Positions 42,722 to 50,996 are shown, numbered from the stretch's first letter. The stretch: 53,945 bases of DNA from a bacterium (GCA_021781555.1 JAJXWQ010000015.1:1-53945), one strand, 5' to 3'. Translations and numbers: made by a program. Notes: a model not told the origin generated them from the letters alone.

Positions 42722-43474
42722 ATGAACAAGATCCGACCGGATTCATCCTCTGCTCTGGAGGGCGCCCTCCGCGACGGCATGAGCCTGATGGTCGGGGGCT
42801 TTGGCCTGTGTGGCGTGCCCGAGAATCTGCTGCGCCGGATCGTGGCGTCGGGAGTCAAGGACCTGGTGCTCCTCTCCAACAACATGGGCACGGAGGACGC
42901 CGGCGCCGGCGTCCTGCTGAAGACCGGCCAGGTTCGCAAGGTGATCGCCTCGTTCGCGGGCGGCAACAAGTTGTTCGAGCGCCTGGTCCTCGACGGGGTG
43001 GTCGAGTGGGAGATGGTTCCCCAGGGGACTTTCTTCGAGCGCATACGTGCGGGCGGGGCCGGCATTGCCGGGTTCTATACCCCGAGCGGGGCCACCACGG
43101 CGATCGCCTCCGGGCGGGAGATCCGTGACTTCGACGGCCGGCCTCACCTGTTCGAGCCTGCTCTCCGCGCCGATGTGGCCCTGATAAAGGCTTTCCGCGG
43201 CGATCCGCTGGGCAACCTCGTCTACCGCAAGACCGCCCGCAACGGCAACCCGGTCATGGCGACCGCCGCCGACCTCGTGATCGCCGAGGTCGAGGAGATC
43301 GTGGGCCCGGGCGACCTCGACCCCGACCAGGTGCACACTCCCGGCATCTACGTGGACCGCATTGTGCGCGGGGAGCGCTACGACAAGCCCGTCGAGTTCA
43401 AGACCTGCCAATCTCGCCACGATTCGTCGCGTCAGGACGCCTTTTCAGCCAGTCTTTCGGGTTCACCCGGATGA
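42722..43474 (+). CDS. scoA: 3-oxoacid CoA-transferase subunit A, orphan with altered C-terminus
   Basis: A 250-residue protein with the CoA-transferase alpha signature SLMVGGFGLCGVPENLLRRI, then VLLSNNMGTEDAGAGVLLKT, MVPQGTFFERIRAGGAGIAG, FYTPSGATTAIASGREIRDF and VHTPGIYVDRIVRG. It normally pairs with subunit B, which holds the catalytic Glu, but no subunit B gene follows: the next gene is a receiver-domain protein 82 bp downstream. After KPVEFKT the usual short ending is replaced by about 25 unusual residues (CQSRHDSSRQDAFSASLSGS). I infer deletion of subunit B and a fused junk tail, unless B lies elsewhere. A Shine-Dalgarno AGGAG precedes ATG 42722. Confidence 0.9.
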   Translation: MNKIRPDSSSALEGALRDGMSLMVGGFGLCGVPENLLRRIVASGVKDLVLLSNNMGTEDAGAGVLLKTGQVRKVIASFAGGNKLFERLVLDGVVEWEMVPQGTFFERIRAGGAGIAGFYTPSGATTAIASGREIRDFDGRPHLFEPALRADVALIKAFRGDPLGNLVYRKTARNGNPVMATAADLVIAEVEEIVGPGDLDPDQVHTPGIYVDRIVRGERYDKPVEFKTCQSRHDSSRQDAFSASLSGSPG

Positions 43475-43556
43475 CCCTCCGGGCGAGCGTCACCCCAGGC
43501 CCTGCGAGTGCCGTTTGGCCTCGAAGGGCCCGATGCCCCAGGAAAGGATGGACCCC

Positions 43557-43940
43557 ATGGTGCCCTTTGCAACCGAAAACATCCTGATGCTGGACGAGCG
43601 CCCGGATCGGGAGTTCGCTGCCTACATCCTCCAGAAGGAAGGCTACTCGGTCGCCCTCGTCGGTGGTCTGGATCAGGTCAGGGGGCGCCTGTCGCAGGGC
43701 AAGCCGGACGTTTTGATCGTCGATTGCCAGCTTGCCTGCGCCGAGTCCATCAAGCTGGTAGAAAGTCTCAAGTTGGATCCCCTGACAGCCGAGATTCCGG
43801 TCGTCGCATTCACTGCGTGCCCGCATCTGACCGATCCCTGCCCGAAGTGCGAGTCCGGCTTCGATCGCGCCGTTCCGGCGGGAATGGTCGATCAGCTGCC
43901 AGCGACCCTCGACGAGCTCTTGCGCGGACCGGTCGCCTAG
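43557..43940 (+). CDS. Degenerate receiver-domain protein
   Basis: A 127-residue single-domain protein with the receiver fold: ILMLDERPDREFAAYILQKE supplies the acidic pair (Asp13/Glu14), PDVLIVDCQLA the phospho-acceptor position Asp56, and IPVVAFTAC the switch Thr86. The invariant lysine before the last proline is missing: that region reads GFDRAVP. Three Cys in ACPHLTDPCPKCESGF are unusual and could bind metal. AAGGA precedes ATG 43557; earlier in-frame ATGs at 43533 and 43548 lack spacing. There is no kinase nearby. It may act without phosphorylation or with redox control, which is inference. A palindromic repeat begins right after its stop codon. Confidence 0.7.
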   Translation: MVPFATENILMLDERPDREFAAYILQKEGYSVALVGGLDQVRGRLSQGKPDVLIVDCQLACAESIKLVESLKLDPLTAEIPVVAFTACPHLTDPCPKCESGFDRAVPAGMVDQLPATLDELLRGPVA

Positions 43941-44032
43941 AACGCTTTCGCCTGGGCGGGAGCGGGCCCGATGCGTCAAACGGGTCCCGGTTGCGCTGCG
44001 TAGCGACCGCGCTGCGGGACCCGTTCAAACTG
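43941..44032 (+). repeat. Dispersed palindromic (REP-like) repeat, complete copy
   Basis: The element begins directly at the stop codon of the receiver gene. It contains GCCCGATGCGTCAAACGGGT then CCCGGTTGCGC, and ends GGGACCCGTTCAAAC. The arms AACGGGTCCC and GGGACCCGTT pair as a ten-base inverted repeat, and inner GGTTGCG/CGACC-like arms allow a branched structure. It matches the copy at 45398-45487 closely and the half copy at 6682-6735. Confidence 0.8.
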
Positions 44033-44066
44033 CAAGACCCATGGCCACATGGGCGGGACGGCAAAC

Positions 44067-45395
44067 ATGACCCACACGACCCACATCGACAAGGTCGCAG
44101 CGATCGCTGACTTCCTGCGTACTGCCGAGCCAGGGCTCCTCTCCCTGCGCAAGAACGGCGTCTCCCACATGATGCCGCTCGCCAGCGACGCCCGCAGGGC
44201 GGACGCGAAGGTGGATCTGCGAGCCCTGACCGAGATCCTGGAGATCGACGCCGAGCACGAGACCTGCTCGGTCGAACCCGGGGTCACCTTCGCAAAGCTT
44301 GTCCGCAAGACGCTCGAATACGGCCTCATTCCGAAGCTGGTACCCGAGCTCAAGACCATCACCGTGGGTGGGGCCGTATCGGGGGGCTCGGTCGAGTCGA
44401 TGTCGTTTCGCCACGGGGGGTTGCACGATACGGCGATCGCCTACGAATGCGTGACCGGGACCGGGGAGATTCTCGAGTGCTCCCGGGACCAGAATCCGGA
44501 GATCTTCGAGATGCTTCACGGATCGTACGGCACCCTCGGGGTTCTGACCCGCATCGACCTGCAGCTGACGCGGGCCTTGCCCTTCGTCAGGATGAGCTAC
44601 CCGAAGTTCACGCGATTCGAGGATTTCTACGCCGCCTTGCTGGACGTATGCGCGAGCAAGGAATTTGACTTCGTGGACGCGATCATCCATGGCCCCGATC
44701 GCTTCGTCCTGTGCCTGGGCACCATGGTTGCCGGAGCTCCGGGCTCCCATGGCTACGGAATCGGGACGGATATCTTCTACAAGAGCACCTGGCGGCGATC
44801 TGAGGACTTCATCCCGATCTACGACTACTTCTTCCGGTACGATACCGACGTGCACTGGCTCAGTCGCAAGATCGTCGGGCTCGAGAATCCGATCGTCAGG
44901 CGTCTTTTCGGAAGGTTTGTCCTGGGCTCGACTCGGATGCTAGAGCTTGCCAATCTGTTCGCCCCGATTCTTCAAAAGGGCAGACTACCCGACGTTGTGC
45001 TCGATTGCTTCGTTCCGTCGTCCCGGTTCGAGGAGTTCTACCGGTTCTACGAGAGCACCCTGAACTTCTTCCCGCTCTGGATCGTGCCGTACCGTATCGA
45101 TCGGCCGTATCGGTTCGTCTCCGACGAGTTCGCGGGAAGGACCTCGGATCAGCTCTTCATCGACTGCGCGATCTACGGCAAGCCAAACGATCGGCCGGGG
45201 ATCGACTACTACACCGTCCTCGAAGAACATCTGTTCGGGCTTGGTGCTCTGAAGGCCCTCATCGCCAGAAATACCTACTCCCGGGAGCGGTTCTGGCAGA
45301 TCTACAGCGAGGAACGCTATTCCAGGGCCAAGGCCGCCGCCGATCCAACCGGAAGATTTCGCGGCCTGTACGAAAAGGTGCACTGCCGGATCTAG
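44067..45395 (+). CDS. FAD-linked oxidoreductase (DHCR24/FAD_binding_4-like)
   Basis: A 442-residue FAD-dependent enzyme. The N-terminal half is the PCMH-type FAD domain: VDLRALTEILEIDAEHETCS, VEPGVTFAKLVRKTLEYGLI, PKLVPELKTITVGGAVSGGS with the GGA-GG turn, then YECVTGTGEILECSRDQNPE and HGSYGTLGVLTRIDLQLTRA. The C-terminal half resembles DHCR24-like sterol reductases and related oxidases (ending FRGLYEKVHCRI). The substrate cannot be named. ATG 44067 follows a GGGACGG box; ATG 44049, six codons earlier, is an alternative. Palindromic repeat copies lie on both sides of the gene. Confidence 0.82.
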   Translation: MTHTTHIDKVAAIADFLRTAEPGLLSLRKNGVSHMMPLASDARRADAKVDLRALTEILEIDAEHETCSVEPGVTFAKLVRKTLEYGLIPKLVPELKTITVGGAVSGGSVESMSFRHGGLHDTAIAYECVTGTGEILECSRDQNPEIFEMLHGSYGTLGVLTRIDLQLTRALPFVRMSYPKFTRFEDFYAALLDVCASKEFDFVDAIIHGPDRFVLCLGTMVAGAPGSHGYGIGTDIFYKSTWRRSEDFIPIYDYFFRYDTDVHWLSRKIVGLENPIVRRLFGRFVLGSTRMLELANLFAPILQKGRLPDVVLDCFVPSSRFEEFYRFYESTLNFFPLWIVPYRIDRPYRFVSDEFAGRTSDQLFIDCAIYGKPNDRPGIDYYTVLEEHLFGLGALKALIARNTYSRERFWQIYSEERYSRAKAAADPTGRFRGLYEKVHCRI

Positions 45396-45397
45396 AG

Positions 45398-45487
45398 TGC
45401 TCCCGGTTTGAATGGATCGAGCCCGATGAGTCAAACGGGGCCCGGTTGCGCAGCGAAGCGACCGCGCAGAGGGACCCGTTCAAACGG
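45398..45487 (+). repeat. Dispersed palindromic (REP-like) repeat, complete copy
   Basis: Starts 3 bp after the stop of the FAD-linked enzyme. It contains GCCCGATGAGTCAAACGGGG then CCCGGTTGCGC, a core GCGAAGCGACC, and GGGACCCGTTCAAACGG. Its right arm is almost identical to that of the copy at 43941-44032; the left arm has one G for T change, compensable by wobble in one of the two strands' RNA. Confidence 0.8.
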
Positions 45488-45501
45488 CACAGATACAAAA
45501 G

Positions 45502-45532
45502 CGCAAGGGGCGGCTCGAAGCCGCCCCTTGCG
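45502..45532 (-). terminator. Intrinsic terminator after the 60-aa gene
   Basis: CGCAAGGGGCGGCT and AGCCGCCCCTTGCG form a fourteen-pair perfect stem with a three-base loop. On the minus strand it is followed by CTTTTGTATC, a partial U-tract. It lies 20 bp past the stop of the small minus-strand gene; it could also stop plus-strand transcripts. Confidence 0.7.
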
Positions 45533-45551
45533 AGATAAGCCTATCGGCTCG

Positions 45552-45734
45552 CTAGAACCAGTGGTAAGTCATCTGGCGCCGCGTCTCACGAAGCTCCCTG
45601 GGCAGGCGCTCGGCCGGCCTGCGGTGGCGACGGCCTGGCGGAACGTCGTACCCGACCCGCGCCAGGACATCCGGTGGTAGCAAAACGGGTTCGATCTCGA
45701 TGTGGGGTGCCTTGTCGATGGTGCTGGTAGGCAT
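45552..45734 (-). CDS. Hypothetical protein, 60 aa
   Basis: ATG 45734 follows GGGAGG at a spacing of nine bases. The protein reads MPTSTIDKAPHIEIEPVLLP, then PDVLARVGYDVPPGRRHRRP and AERLPRELRETRRQMTYHWF. Acidic and Pro-rich at first, it becomes strongly basic. There is no signal peptide, membrane segment or Cys pair. The longer frame to 45980 is low quality. A good intrinsic terminator follows, and QueF lies 242 bp upstream on the same strand. The clear translation signals argue it is real; family not recognised. Confidence 0.6.
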   Translation of the reverse strand: MPTSTIDKAPHIEIEPVLLPPDVLARVGYDVPPGRRHRRPAERLPRELRETRRQMTYHWF

Positions 45735-45976
45735 GCGCACGACCTCCCGAAAAACGGCTCCACGAAGAAAAGGAACTAGGACTCGAGCCAGGGCGATTGT
45801 AACACGGCTGCGGCCTGCTTGACCAGAGGCAATTGCCTGTCCTGGCCGAGTTTCAGTCCGGTTATACAACCTTTGCAATGAAGCTTCGTGACGGTCGCGC
45901 GGGCCCCTGGCGGCCGGTTTCCCGCGGCGAGGGCGGACGTTCCCGGCAGGCCTGCGTAGCCGCGCTGGCCGGAACG

Positions 45977-46387
45977 TCAACCGGCGAGCAGCGCCCGATC
46001 GCCGTGCCTCGCCGTGACCGTGGTCTGGATGCCGCCCCGGACGCTGAACGCTCCGACCACCTCGAGAGCTCTGGGAGCCAGCAAGGTCACGAGGTCGTCG
46101 ACGATCTGATTGGTCACGGCTTCGTGGAAGGCTCCGGCGTTGCGGAAACTCATGAGGTAGAGCTTGAGGCTCTTGAGCTCCACACAGCGCTCATCCGGCA
46201 CGTACGAAATGGTAAGGCGGGCAAAATCCGGCTGGCCCGTCACCGGACAGACGCACGTGAACTCGGGGCAGTCGAAGACGATGCGGTAGTCGCGCTTGCG
46301 ATTGGGGTTGTCGAAGGCCTCGAGAAGCTCCGAGGCGATGGCGGTCGGTACGGGAGTCGGGTGGCCGAGGGCAACAAGATGATCCAT
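45977..46387 (-). CDS. queF: NADPH-dependent 7-cyano-7-deazaguanine reductase
   Basis: Reduces preQ0 to preQ1 in queuosine biosynthesis for tRNA. This is the short unimodular form, 136 residues from ATG 46387. [20 protein letters not shown] carries the catalytic Cys47 and Asp54 (signature S/T-xCPVTGQPD), and [20 protein letters not shown] is the E-[SL]K-[SA]-K-LY NADPH-binding motif. [13 protein letters not shown] is also conserved. An upstream in-frame extension to 46582 is arginine-rich and lacks family similarity. No other queuosine gene is in the window. Confidence 0.93.
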   Translation of the reverse strand: MDHLVALGHPTPVPTAIASELLEAFDNPNRKRDYRIVFDCPEFTCVCPVTGQPDFARLTISYVPDERCVELKSLKLYLMSFRNAGAFHEAVTNQIVDDLVTLLAPRALEVVGAFSVRGGIQTTVTARHGDRALLAG

Positions 46388-46644
46388 CGTCCCATGATGC
46401 CATGGTCTCGGTCGGGCGCCACATGCCGGCGCTGCAGGTGGCGTCTTTCTTGCCCGCGCTTGGCCCTCTACGGTTAATCGATGGCTAAGATCCCGGTGTC
46501 GATCCGGCACGAGAGGTAAGCCATGGTTAAGGCTGGGTCTTTTAACAGAGATTTGACGATCGACCGCTGCCTGCCGGGGCATAATGTCCGTGGCAATTAA
46601 TGCACAGTTAAGGCCGACCAGAGCGGCAGGGGAGACGCGAGATC

Positions 46645-47151
46645 ATGGCGAAGAAGACCAAGGCCGACCAGGGATCGCAGGCCGTGCTCGAGACCGTCGT
46701 GGCATCCGCTTTGACGTTGCAGGTGCAGGTCGGACCCGACCTCGGGGCTGCCACGTCCGTCACCATCGACGTCCAGAAGGGCCGAAGCACCTACCTGGTC
46801 GATCCCGGCCAGGAGTCGCAGGTCCTTTCGTTCCGGGGCGCGGAATACCACTTGCCAAAGAGCATCGTGGTGGCGCCGCTTCCGACGCTCACCTTCCGCC
46901 ACCTCGAGAAGGTCACGACCTTCGCGTTTGCCGGCAAGCGCGAGAAGGTGCACAGCGCCATCGAGCGGGCGATCGCAAGCGCCATCGATACCGCCAGCCT
47001 CATCAAGATTGCCTGTGTCGCACACAGCGAGGGTTTTGGCGAGGAGGCCACCATCGCACTCGCCAAGGCCGTCAAGTGGGCCAAGAAGGATCAGGCCCTC
47101 AAGGCGATCGCGTCGTCGGTGGCAGCCAAGCTCGGCTACCCGATCTCCTGA
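46645..47151 (+). CDS. Hypothetical protein, 168 aa
   Basis: A soluble protein starting MAKKTKADQGSQAVLETVVA after GGGGAG. The first half is beta-rich (TLQVQVGPDLGAATSVTIDV, LVDPGQESQVLSFRGAEYHL), and the second half alternates helices (REKVHSAIERAIASAIDTAS, ATIALAKAVKWAKKDQALKA) rich in Ala/Lys. It ends LGYPIS. It has no signal peptide, Cys or catalytic motif that I can recognise. It stands alone between divergent QueF and the glycosyltransferase pair. Codon use is like the neighbours, so it is probably a native gene of unknown function. Confidence 0.65.
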   Translation: MAKKTKADQGSQAVLETVVASALTLQVQVGPDLGAATSVTIDVQKGRSTYLVDPGQESQVLSFRGAEYHLPKSIVVAPLPTLTFRHLEKVTTFAFAGKREKVHSAIERAIASAIDTASLIKIACVAHSEGFGEEATIALAKAVKWAKKDQALKAIASSVAAKLGYPIS

Positions 47152-47257
47152 AGACCGCTTGCAGTCCCGTCGCGGCTGGCCGCAGCTGACCGCGAACGCC
47201 CGTCCCGGGTAGGCTGGCGGAGGCCCGGCAAGGTCCGGGGCAAGGTAAGCTGGATCC

Positions 47258-48376
47258 GTGGAAATCGGTTTCGTCAGCGTGTGGTTCGCCCGCGGCCAGG
47301 CTTACGTCACCCGCGCGCTCATCCGGGCCGTCGAGCCGGCGCATCGCACCCATCTCCTGGCCCGACGCGGGGTGGTGGGCCATGTCCCGGGGCGACCGGC
47401 ATACCTCGAGACGACGGGCGAGTGGGCGCACGACGACGTCCTCGCCGTCGGCGAACGCCTGGAAGCTGCGAATTTGGGCGACTGGGTCCGCAGCCGCAAG
47501 CTCGACTGGGTCGTGTTCAACGAGGAGGGCCAGTGGGAGCTGGTCGAAGCGGCACGCCAGGCCGGCGCCCGGACGGCCACGTACGTCACGATCGACTGGG
47601 TCCGGCGGGAGGATGTGTCCAAGTTTTCCCGGTTCGACCTCGTCGTCGCGCCCTCGGCCCGGTGCGCCCAGGAACTGTTACCGTACGTCGGGTCGGAGCG
47701 CCTGCTGCAGCTGGGCTGGGGTGTCGATCTCGGGTGTTTCGTACCGGCGGATCGTTCCGGCGAGCCCCTGGTCTTCCTTCACAACGCGGGCTGGGGAGGC
47801 TCGGGCTATCGCAAGAACACCCCTGCGGTCGTCCGTGCCTGGCAGCGCGCGGCTCTCCGCGATGCCAGGTTGATCCTGCACACGCAGCGGTCGTGGAGTT
47901 CCTACCCGCTGCTCACCCGCATGCGAGCTGGCGGCATCGAAGTGGTCGAAGGCACGATCCCGCACCCTGGCCTCTACGACCGCGCCGACGTGCTCGTGCA
48001 GCCCTCCAAGATGGAGGGGCTAGGATTGCCACTGGTCGAGGGTCTGGCGGCCGGCCTGGCGATCGTCACCACCGACGCGCCGGTGATGAACGAGTGGGTC
48101 GAAGACGGGGTCTGCGGGCGTCTCGTGCCGGTACGGAAATTCGCGCGACGCGGGGGCGCGTACGTCGTCGACCGGCTGGCGCTGGTGGACGAGCGTTCTC
48201 TCGCGCGGATCCTCGCCGAGCTGGCGGCCGATTCCCGGGCGACGCGCCAGCTCGGGCTGGCGGCGCGCCAGCGCGCCGTGGCTCGGCACGACTGGAAGGT
48301 GCTGGGTCAGCTGTTCTGCCGGACCCTGGAGGAGCGCCTGGCACCCGCCGGCGCGGAGTCGAGGAGCGAGCGATGA
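47258..48376 (+). CDS. Glycosyltransferase, GT4-like
   Basis: A 372-residue enzyme with the GT-B fold C-terminal half of GT4: HNAGWGGSGYRKNTPAVVRA, LILHTQRSW, IPHPGLYDRADVLVQPSKME, then GLGLPLVEGLAAGLAIVTTD and APVMNEWVEDGVCGRLVPV. The E-(x7)-E-like motif is represented by KMEGLGLPLVEG. The N-terminal half begins MEIGFVSVWFARGQAYVTRA and lacks a signal peptide. It should transfer a sugar from a nucleotide donor to a glycan or lipid. The start is GTG 47258. Its TGA overlaps the ATG of the next gene by four bases, so it is coupled to a second glycosyltransferase. Confidence 0.85.
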   Translation: MEIGFVSVWFARGQAYVTRALIRAVEPAHRTHLLARRGVVGHVPGRPAYLETTGEWAHDDVLAVGERLEAANLGDWVRSRKLDWVVFNEEGQWELVEAARQAGARTATYVTIDWVRREDVSKFSRFDLVVAPSARCAQELLPYVGSERLLQLGWGVDLGCFVPADRSGEPLVFLHNAGWGGSGYRKNTPAVVRAWQRAALRDARLILHTQRSWSSYPLLTRMRAGGIEVVEGTIPHPGLYDRADVLVQPSKMEGLGLPLVEGLAAGLAIVTTDAPVMNEWVEDGVCGRLVPVRKFARRGGAYVVDRLALVDERSLARILAELAADSRATRQLGLAARQRAVARHDWKVLGQLFCRTLEERLAPAGAESRSER

Positions 48377-49110
48377 CTTCGGAGGCTCGCGTCACCGTAT
48401 TGATGCCGACCTTCAACCGGCCGGGTCTCGTGGGCGAGGCCATCGCTTCGGTCCTCGCGCAGACCTTCCAGGCCTGGTCGCTCTGGGTGATGAACGACGG
48501 CGGCCAGGATGTGGCGGAGGCGGTGAAGGCCGTCGCACGAGGCGATGCGAGGGTCTGTTACTTCGATCGACCGCACGCCGGCAAGGCGGGAACGCTCAAC
48601 TGGGCGCGCTCTCGCCTGCTGACGCCCTACGTGGCCTATCTCGACGACGATGATCTGTGGTTACCCGAGCATCTGGCGCTCGCGATCGCCGCCCTGGACG
48701 CCGCGCCAGGGCGCCTGGCCGCCGCCTACTCGGACGTGCGCGAGGTCCGCATCGGCCCGGACGAGCGCAGAGAGTGGGTGGATTCGTGGCCCCGGATTCG
48801 CCTGACGGATCTCTTGACTCGCAACGTGATCAACCACAACGCCCTCGTGCATCGCCGGACCCTGTTCGAGGACGCCGGTCCTTACGACGAACGGCTCGAC
48901 GTCCTCATCGACTGGGATATGATCCGTCGCATGGCCGCAAGGACGCGCTTCGTCCACGTTCCGGCCGTCACGGTGGAGCACCGCCTGGAGGTCGATGCCG
49001 CTGGACGCGTCGGCCGCCGCCACCTGACCGGCCAGGCCGACCACCGACGTGCCGCCTACCGACGCTCCTATCGGCGCATCCTGTTCAAGACGCCCTGGAG
49101 CCGGTCCTGA
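48373..49110 (+). CDS. Glycosyltransferase family 2
   Basis: A 245-residue GT-A enzyme: RVTVLMPTFNRPGLVGEAIA at the N-terminus, AYLDDDDLWLPEHLALAIAA with the DxD metal/nucleotide motif, and VLIDWDMIRRMA with the downstream catalytic-region acids. It should use a nucleotide sugar to build a surface polysaccharide or glycolipid together with the upstream GT4. ATG 48373 sits in the ATGA overlap and has GAGGAG upstream. The protein is short but complete for a soluble GT2, and the C-terminus is basic (YRRSYRRILFKTPWSRS), which may favour membrane association. Confidence 0.88.
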   Translation: MTSEARVTVLMPTFNRPGLVGEAIASVLAQTFQAWSLWVMNDGGQDVAEAVKAVARGDARVCYFDRPHAGKAGTLNWARSRLLTPYVAYLDDDDLWLPEHLALAIAALDAAPGRLAAAYSDVREVRIGPDERREWVDSWPRIRLTDLLTRNVINHNALVHRRTLFEDAGPYDERLDVLIDWDMIRRMAARTRFVHVPAVTVEHRLEVDAAGRVGRRHLTGQADHRRAAYRRSYRRILFKTPWSRS

Positions 49111-49148
49111 GCGAGCAGCCCGGCCACAAGCCGGATCCCATCGGCAGG

Positions 49149-49613
49149 TCAGGCCTTGGGGGCAGCCTTGGCCGGCGTGGAGCGCACGACCAGCACCGGA
49201 CACGGGGCATCCGTCACGACGCGCTGGGAAACGCTCCCGAGAATCAGACGCCGTAGCCCCGACTTGCCGTGAGAACCCACCACCAGGAGGTCGGGTTTCT
49301 CCCGGCGGGCGAGCTCGAGGATGCCCGATGCGGCGTCCCCCTGCCGGATCTCGATGCGCGGCTTGATGCCTCTCGCCTCGAGGATGCTGGAGATCCCCTC
49401 GGCGTGCTTCCTGGCCTCGGCCTTGACCTCCTCCAGGAGGATCTCGTAGTCCACGTAGGGCGCGCCCACCATCGCCGGGATGTCCGAGGGCACGGGAACC
49501 GGCGCGATGCTGATGACCACGGCGTCGACTCGTTCGATCGGGACGAGCGCGATCGCCTTCTCTGCCGCCTCGCGCGAACTCTCCGAGCCATCGGTCGCAA
49601 ACAGGATCTTCAT
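49149..49613 (-). CDS. Universal stress protein, UspA family
   Basis: A 154-residue UspA protein with ATP-binding motif GSHGKSGLRRLILGSVSQRV (G-2x-G-9x-G-S) and the starting strand MKILFATDGSESSREAAEKA. The last part, DAPCPVLVVRS, is the conserved dimer strand. ATP-binding Usps act as stress-survival regulators. The gene converges with the glycosyltransferase pair and is divergent from ribD. It has no transmembrane segment or second domain. Confidence 0.93.
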   Translation of the reverse strand: MKILFATDGSESSREAAEKAIALVPIERVDAVVISIAPVPVPSDIPAMVGAPYVDYEILLEEVKAEARKHAEGISSILEARGIKPRIEIRQGDAASGILELARREKPDLLVVGSHGKSGLRRLILGSVSQRVVTDAPCPVLVVRSTPAKAAPKA

Positions 49614-49724
49614 CCTCTACACGATGTCTCCCGGGGAGCGCAAGGTCAACGTGGTAAACTAGCGAAGCAAGGCGAAGATACAATCGCCGTATCGTTCCCG
49701 CGCCCTTGGGTTGGACCGACAAGC

Positions 49725-50840
49725 ATGGTTGAAGCGACTCCCGCAGACGATGCGGTATTCATGCGCCGCGCGCTCGATCTCGCGGGCCAGGGCCGGGGCT
49801 GGACGAGTCCGAGCCCGATGTCCGGGGCGGTGGTGGTCAAGGGGGGGACCATCGTCGGGGAGGGCTTTTCGTCCAAGCCGGGGCATCCCCACGCCGAGAC
49901 CTTCGCCCTGGATGCGGCCGGAGCCGATGCGCGTGGCAGTGACCTCTACGTGGTGACCGAGCCCTGCGTCCTCCGCGAGGGCTGCGTTTCGGGGATCCTC
50001 GACTCGGGCGTGCGGCGCGTGGTCATCGCCACCCAGGATCCCAACCCGGCGACAGCCGGTAAGGGCATCTCCCGGCTTCAGGCCGCTGGCGTGGAGGTCA
50101 CGCTGGGGGTTGAGGCCGCCTCCGCCCGCAGGCTGAACGAGGCCGCCATCAAGTTCCTGGCGACCCGCCGGCCCTTCGTCTCGCTGAGCGCGGTGATGAG
50201 CTTCGACGGCAAGACCGCGACGGCGATCGGGGAGCGTCCTGCGCCTCCGCTCGAGGCCACCGACGATCTCCGCTCGGCGTACGATGCCATCTTGATCGGA
50301 GTCGGGACTGTCTTGCACGACGATCCCGACCTGACGGTCACCGCCATGCGGGCTCGCAATCCGCTGCGCATCGTGGTGGACGGCATGGCCAGGACTCCCC
50401 CGGGCTGCAACCTCCTCTCGCGCAAGGGTACCCGCGGCTTGCGCCCGGCCACCTTGATCGTGACCACGCGCTTTGCGCCCGAGGAGCGGATCCGAGAGCT
50501 CCAGGAAAGCGGGGCCGAGATCCTGCAGGCCCCCGAAGAGGAGGACTCGATGACGGGCGACGTCGACCTGACCCGGCTGATGCTGCTCCTGGGCCGGCGC
50601 GACATCTCGTCCGTCTTGATCGAGGGCGAGGGATCGCTCATCGATGCTGCGCTGACCGCTCGGATCGTCGACAAGGTGCATGCGTACCTCGCGCCGGTGA
50701 TTCTTGGCGGCACCTCGGCCCCTGGCCTGGTGGGCGGCGTCGGCGCCTCGTTCGTCGAGGAGGGCCGAACCCTGCACGAACTGACCTGCAAGCCGGTAGG
50801 CAGCGGTCTGATGCTCGCAGCCTACCTGGATCCACGCTGA
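49725..50840 (+). CDS. ribD: RibD-like riboflavin deaminase/reductase with shortened zinc loop
   Basis: A 371-residue two-domain enzyme of riboflavin biosynthesis. The deaminase part has the HAE zinc motif (HPHAETFAL, His56/Glu58) but reads TEPCVLREGCVSG, so Cys81 and Cys87 are five residues apart. E. coli-type RibD has EPCxHxGRTPPC with eight. The usual NPNPMVG is TSPSPMSG. The reductase part looks normal: SLSAVMSFDGKTATAIG, ILIGVGTVLHDDPDLTVT, NPLRIVVDG and SVLIEGEGSLIDAALTARI. ATG 49725 has only a weak Shine-Dalgarno. No other rib gene is near. The reductase should work; deaminase activity or specificity may differ. Confidence 0.82.
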   Translation: MVEATPADDAVFMRRALDLAGQGRGWTSPSPMSGAVVVKGGTIVGEGFSSKPGHPHAETFALDAAGADARGSDLYVVTEPCVLREGCVSGILDSGVRRVVIATQDPNPATAGKGISRLQAAGVEVTLGVEAASARRLNEAAIKFLATRRPFVSLSAVMSFDGKTATAIGERPAPPLEATDDLRSAYDAILIGVGTVLHDDPDLTVTAMRARNPLRIVVDGMARTPPGCNLLSRKGTRGLRPATLIVTTRFAPEERIRELQESGAEILQAPEEEDSMTGDVDLTRLMLLLGRRDISSVLIEGEGSLIDAALTARIVDKVHAYLAPVILGGTSAPGLVGGVGASFVEEGRTLHELTCKPVGSGLMLAAYLDPR

Positions 50841-50996
50841 CAAAGTTCTTCGCCCCCCGGACCGAAGACGCAAGACGGTGGCCGGGCCTATTTGTTGGAC
50901 GTTCGTCCGTCCCGTGGCGGCAGCGTCGGGTCGGGGCCTCGGAGACTCCGTCGTCCAGGTGACGTTGCCGGCTCGGGACTTTCTTGGGGCGGTCGA

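Noticed and set aside
46530-46600. TTGACG ... CATAAT promoter for the 168-residue gene
   Set aside because: The spacer is 21 bases, too long for a normal sigma-70 promoter.
47281-49110. 609-residue frame suggesting one fused glycosyltransferase
   Set aside because: The first half is an out-of-frame shadow of the GT4 gene; the GT2 protein starts at 48373 in a normal ATGA overlap.
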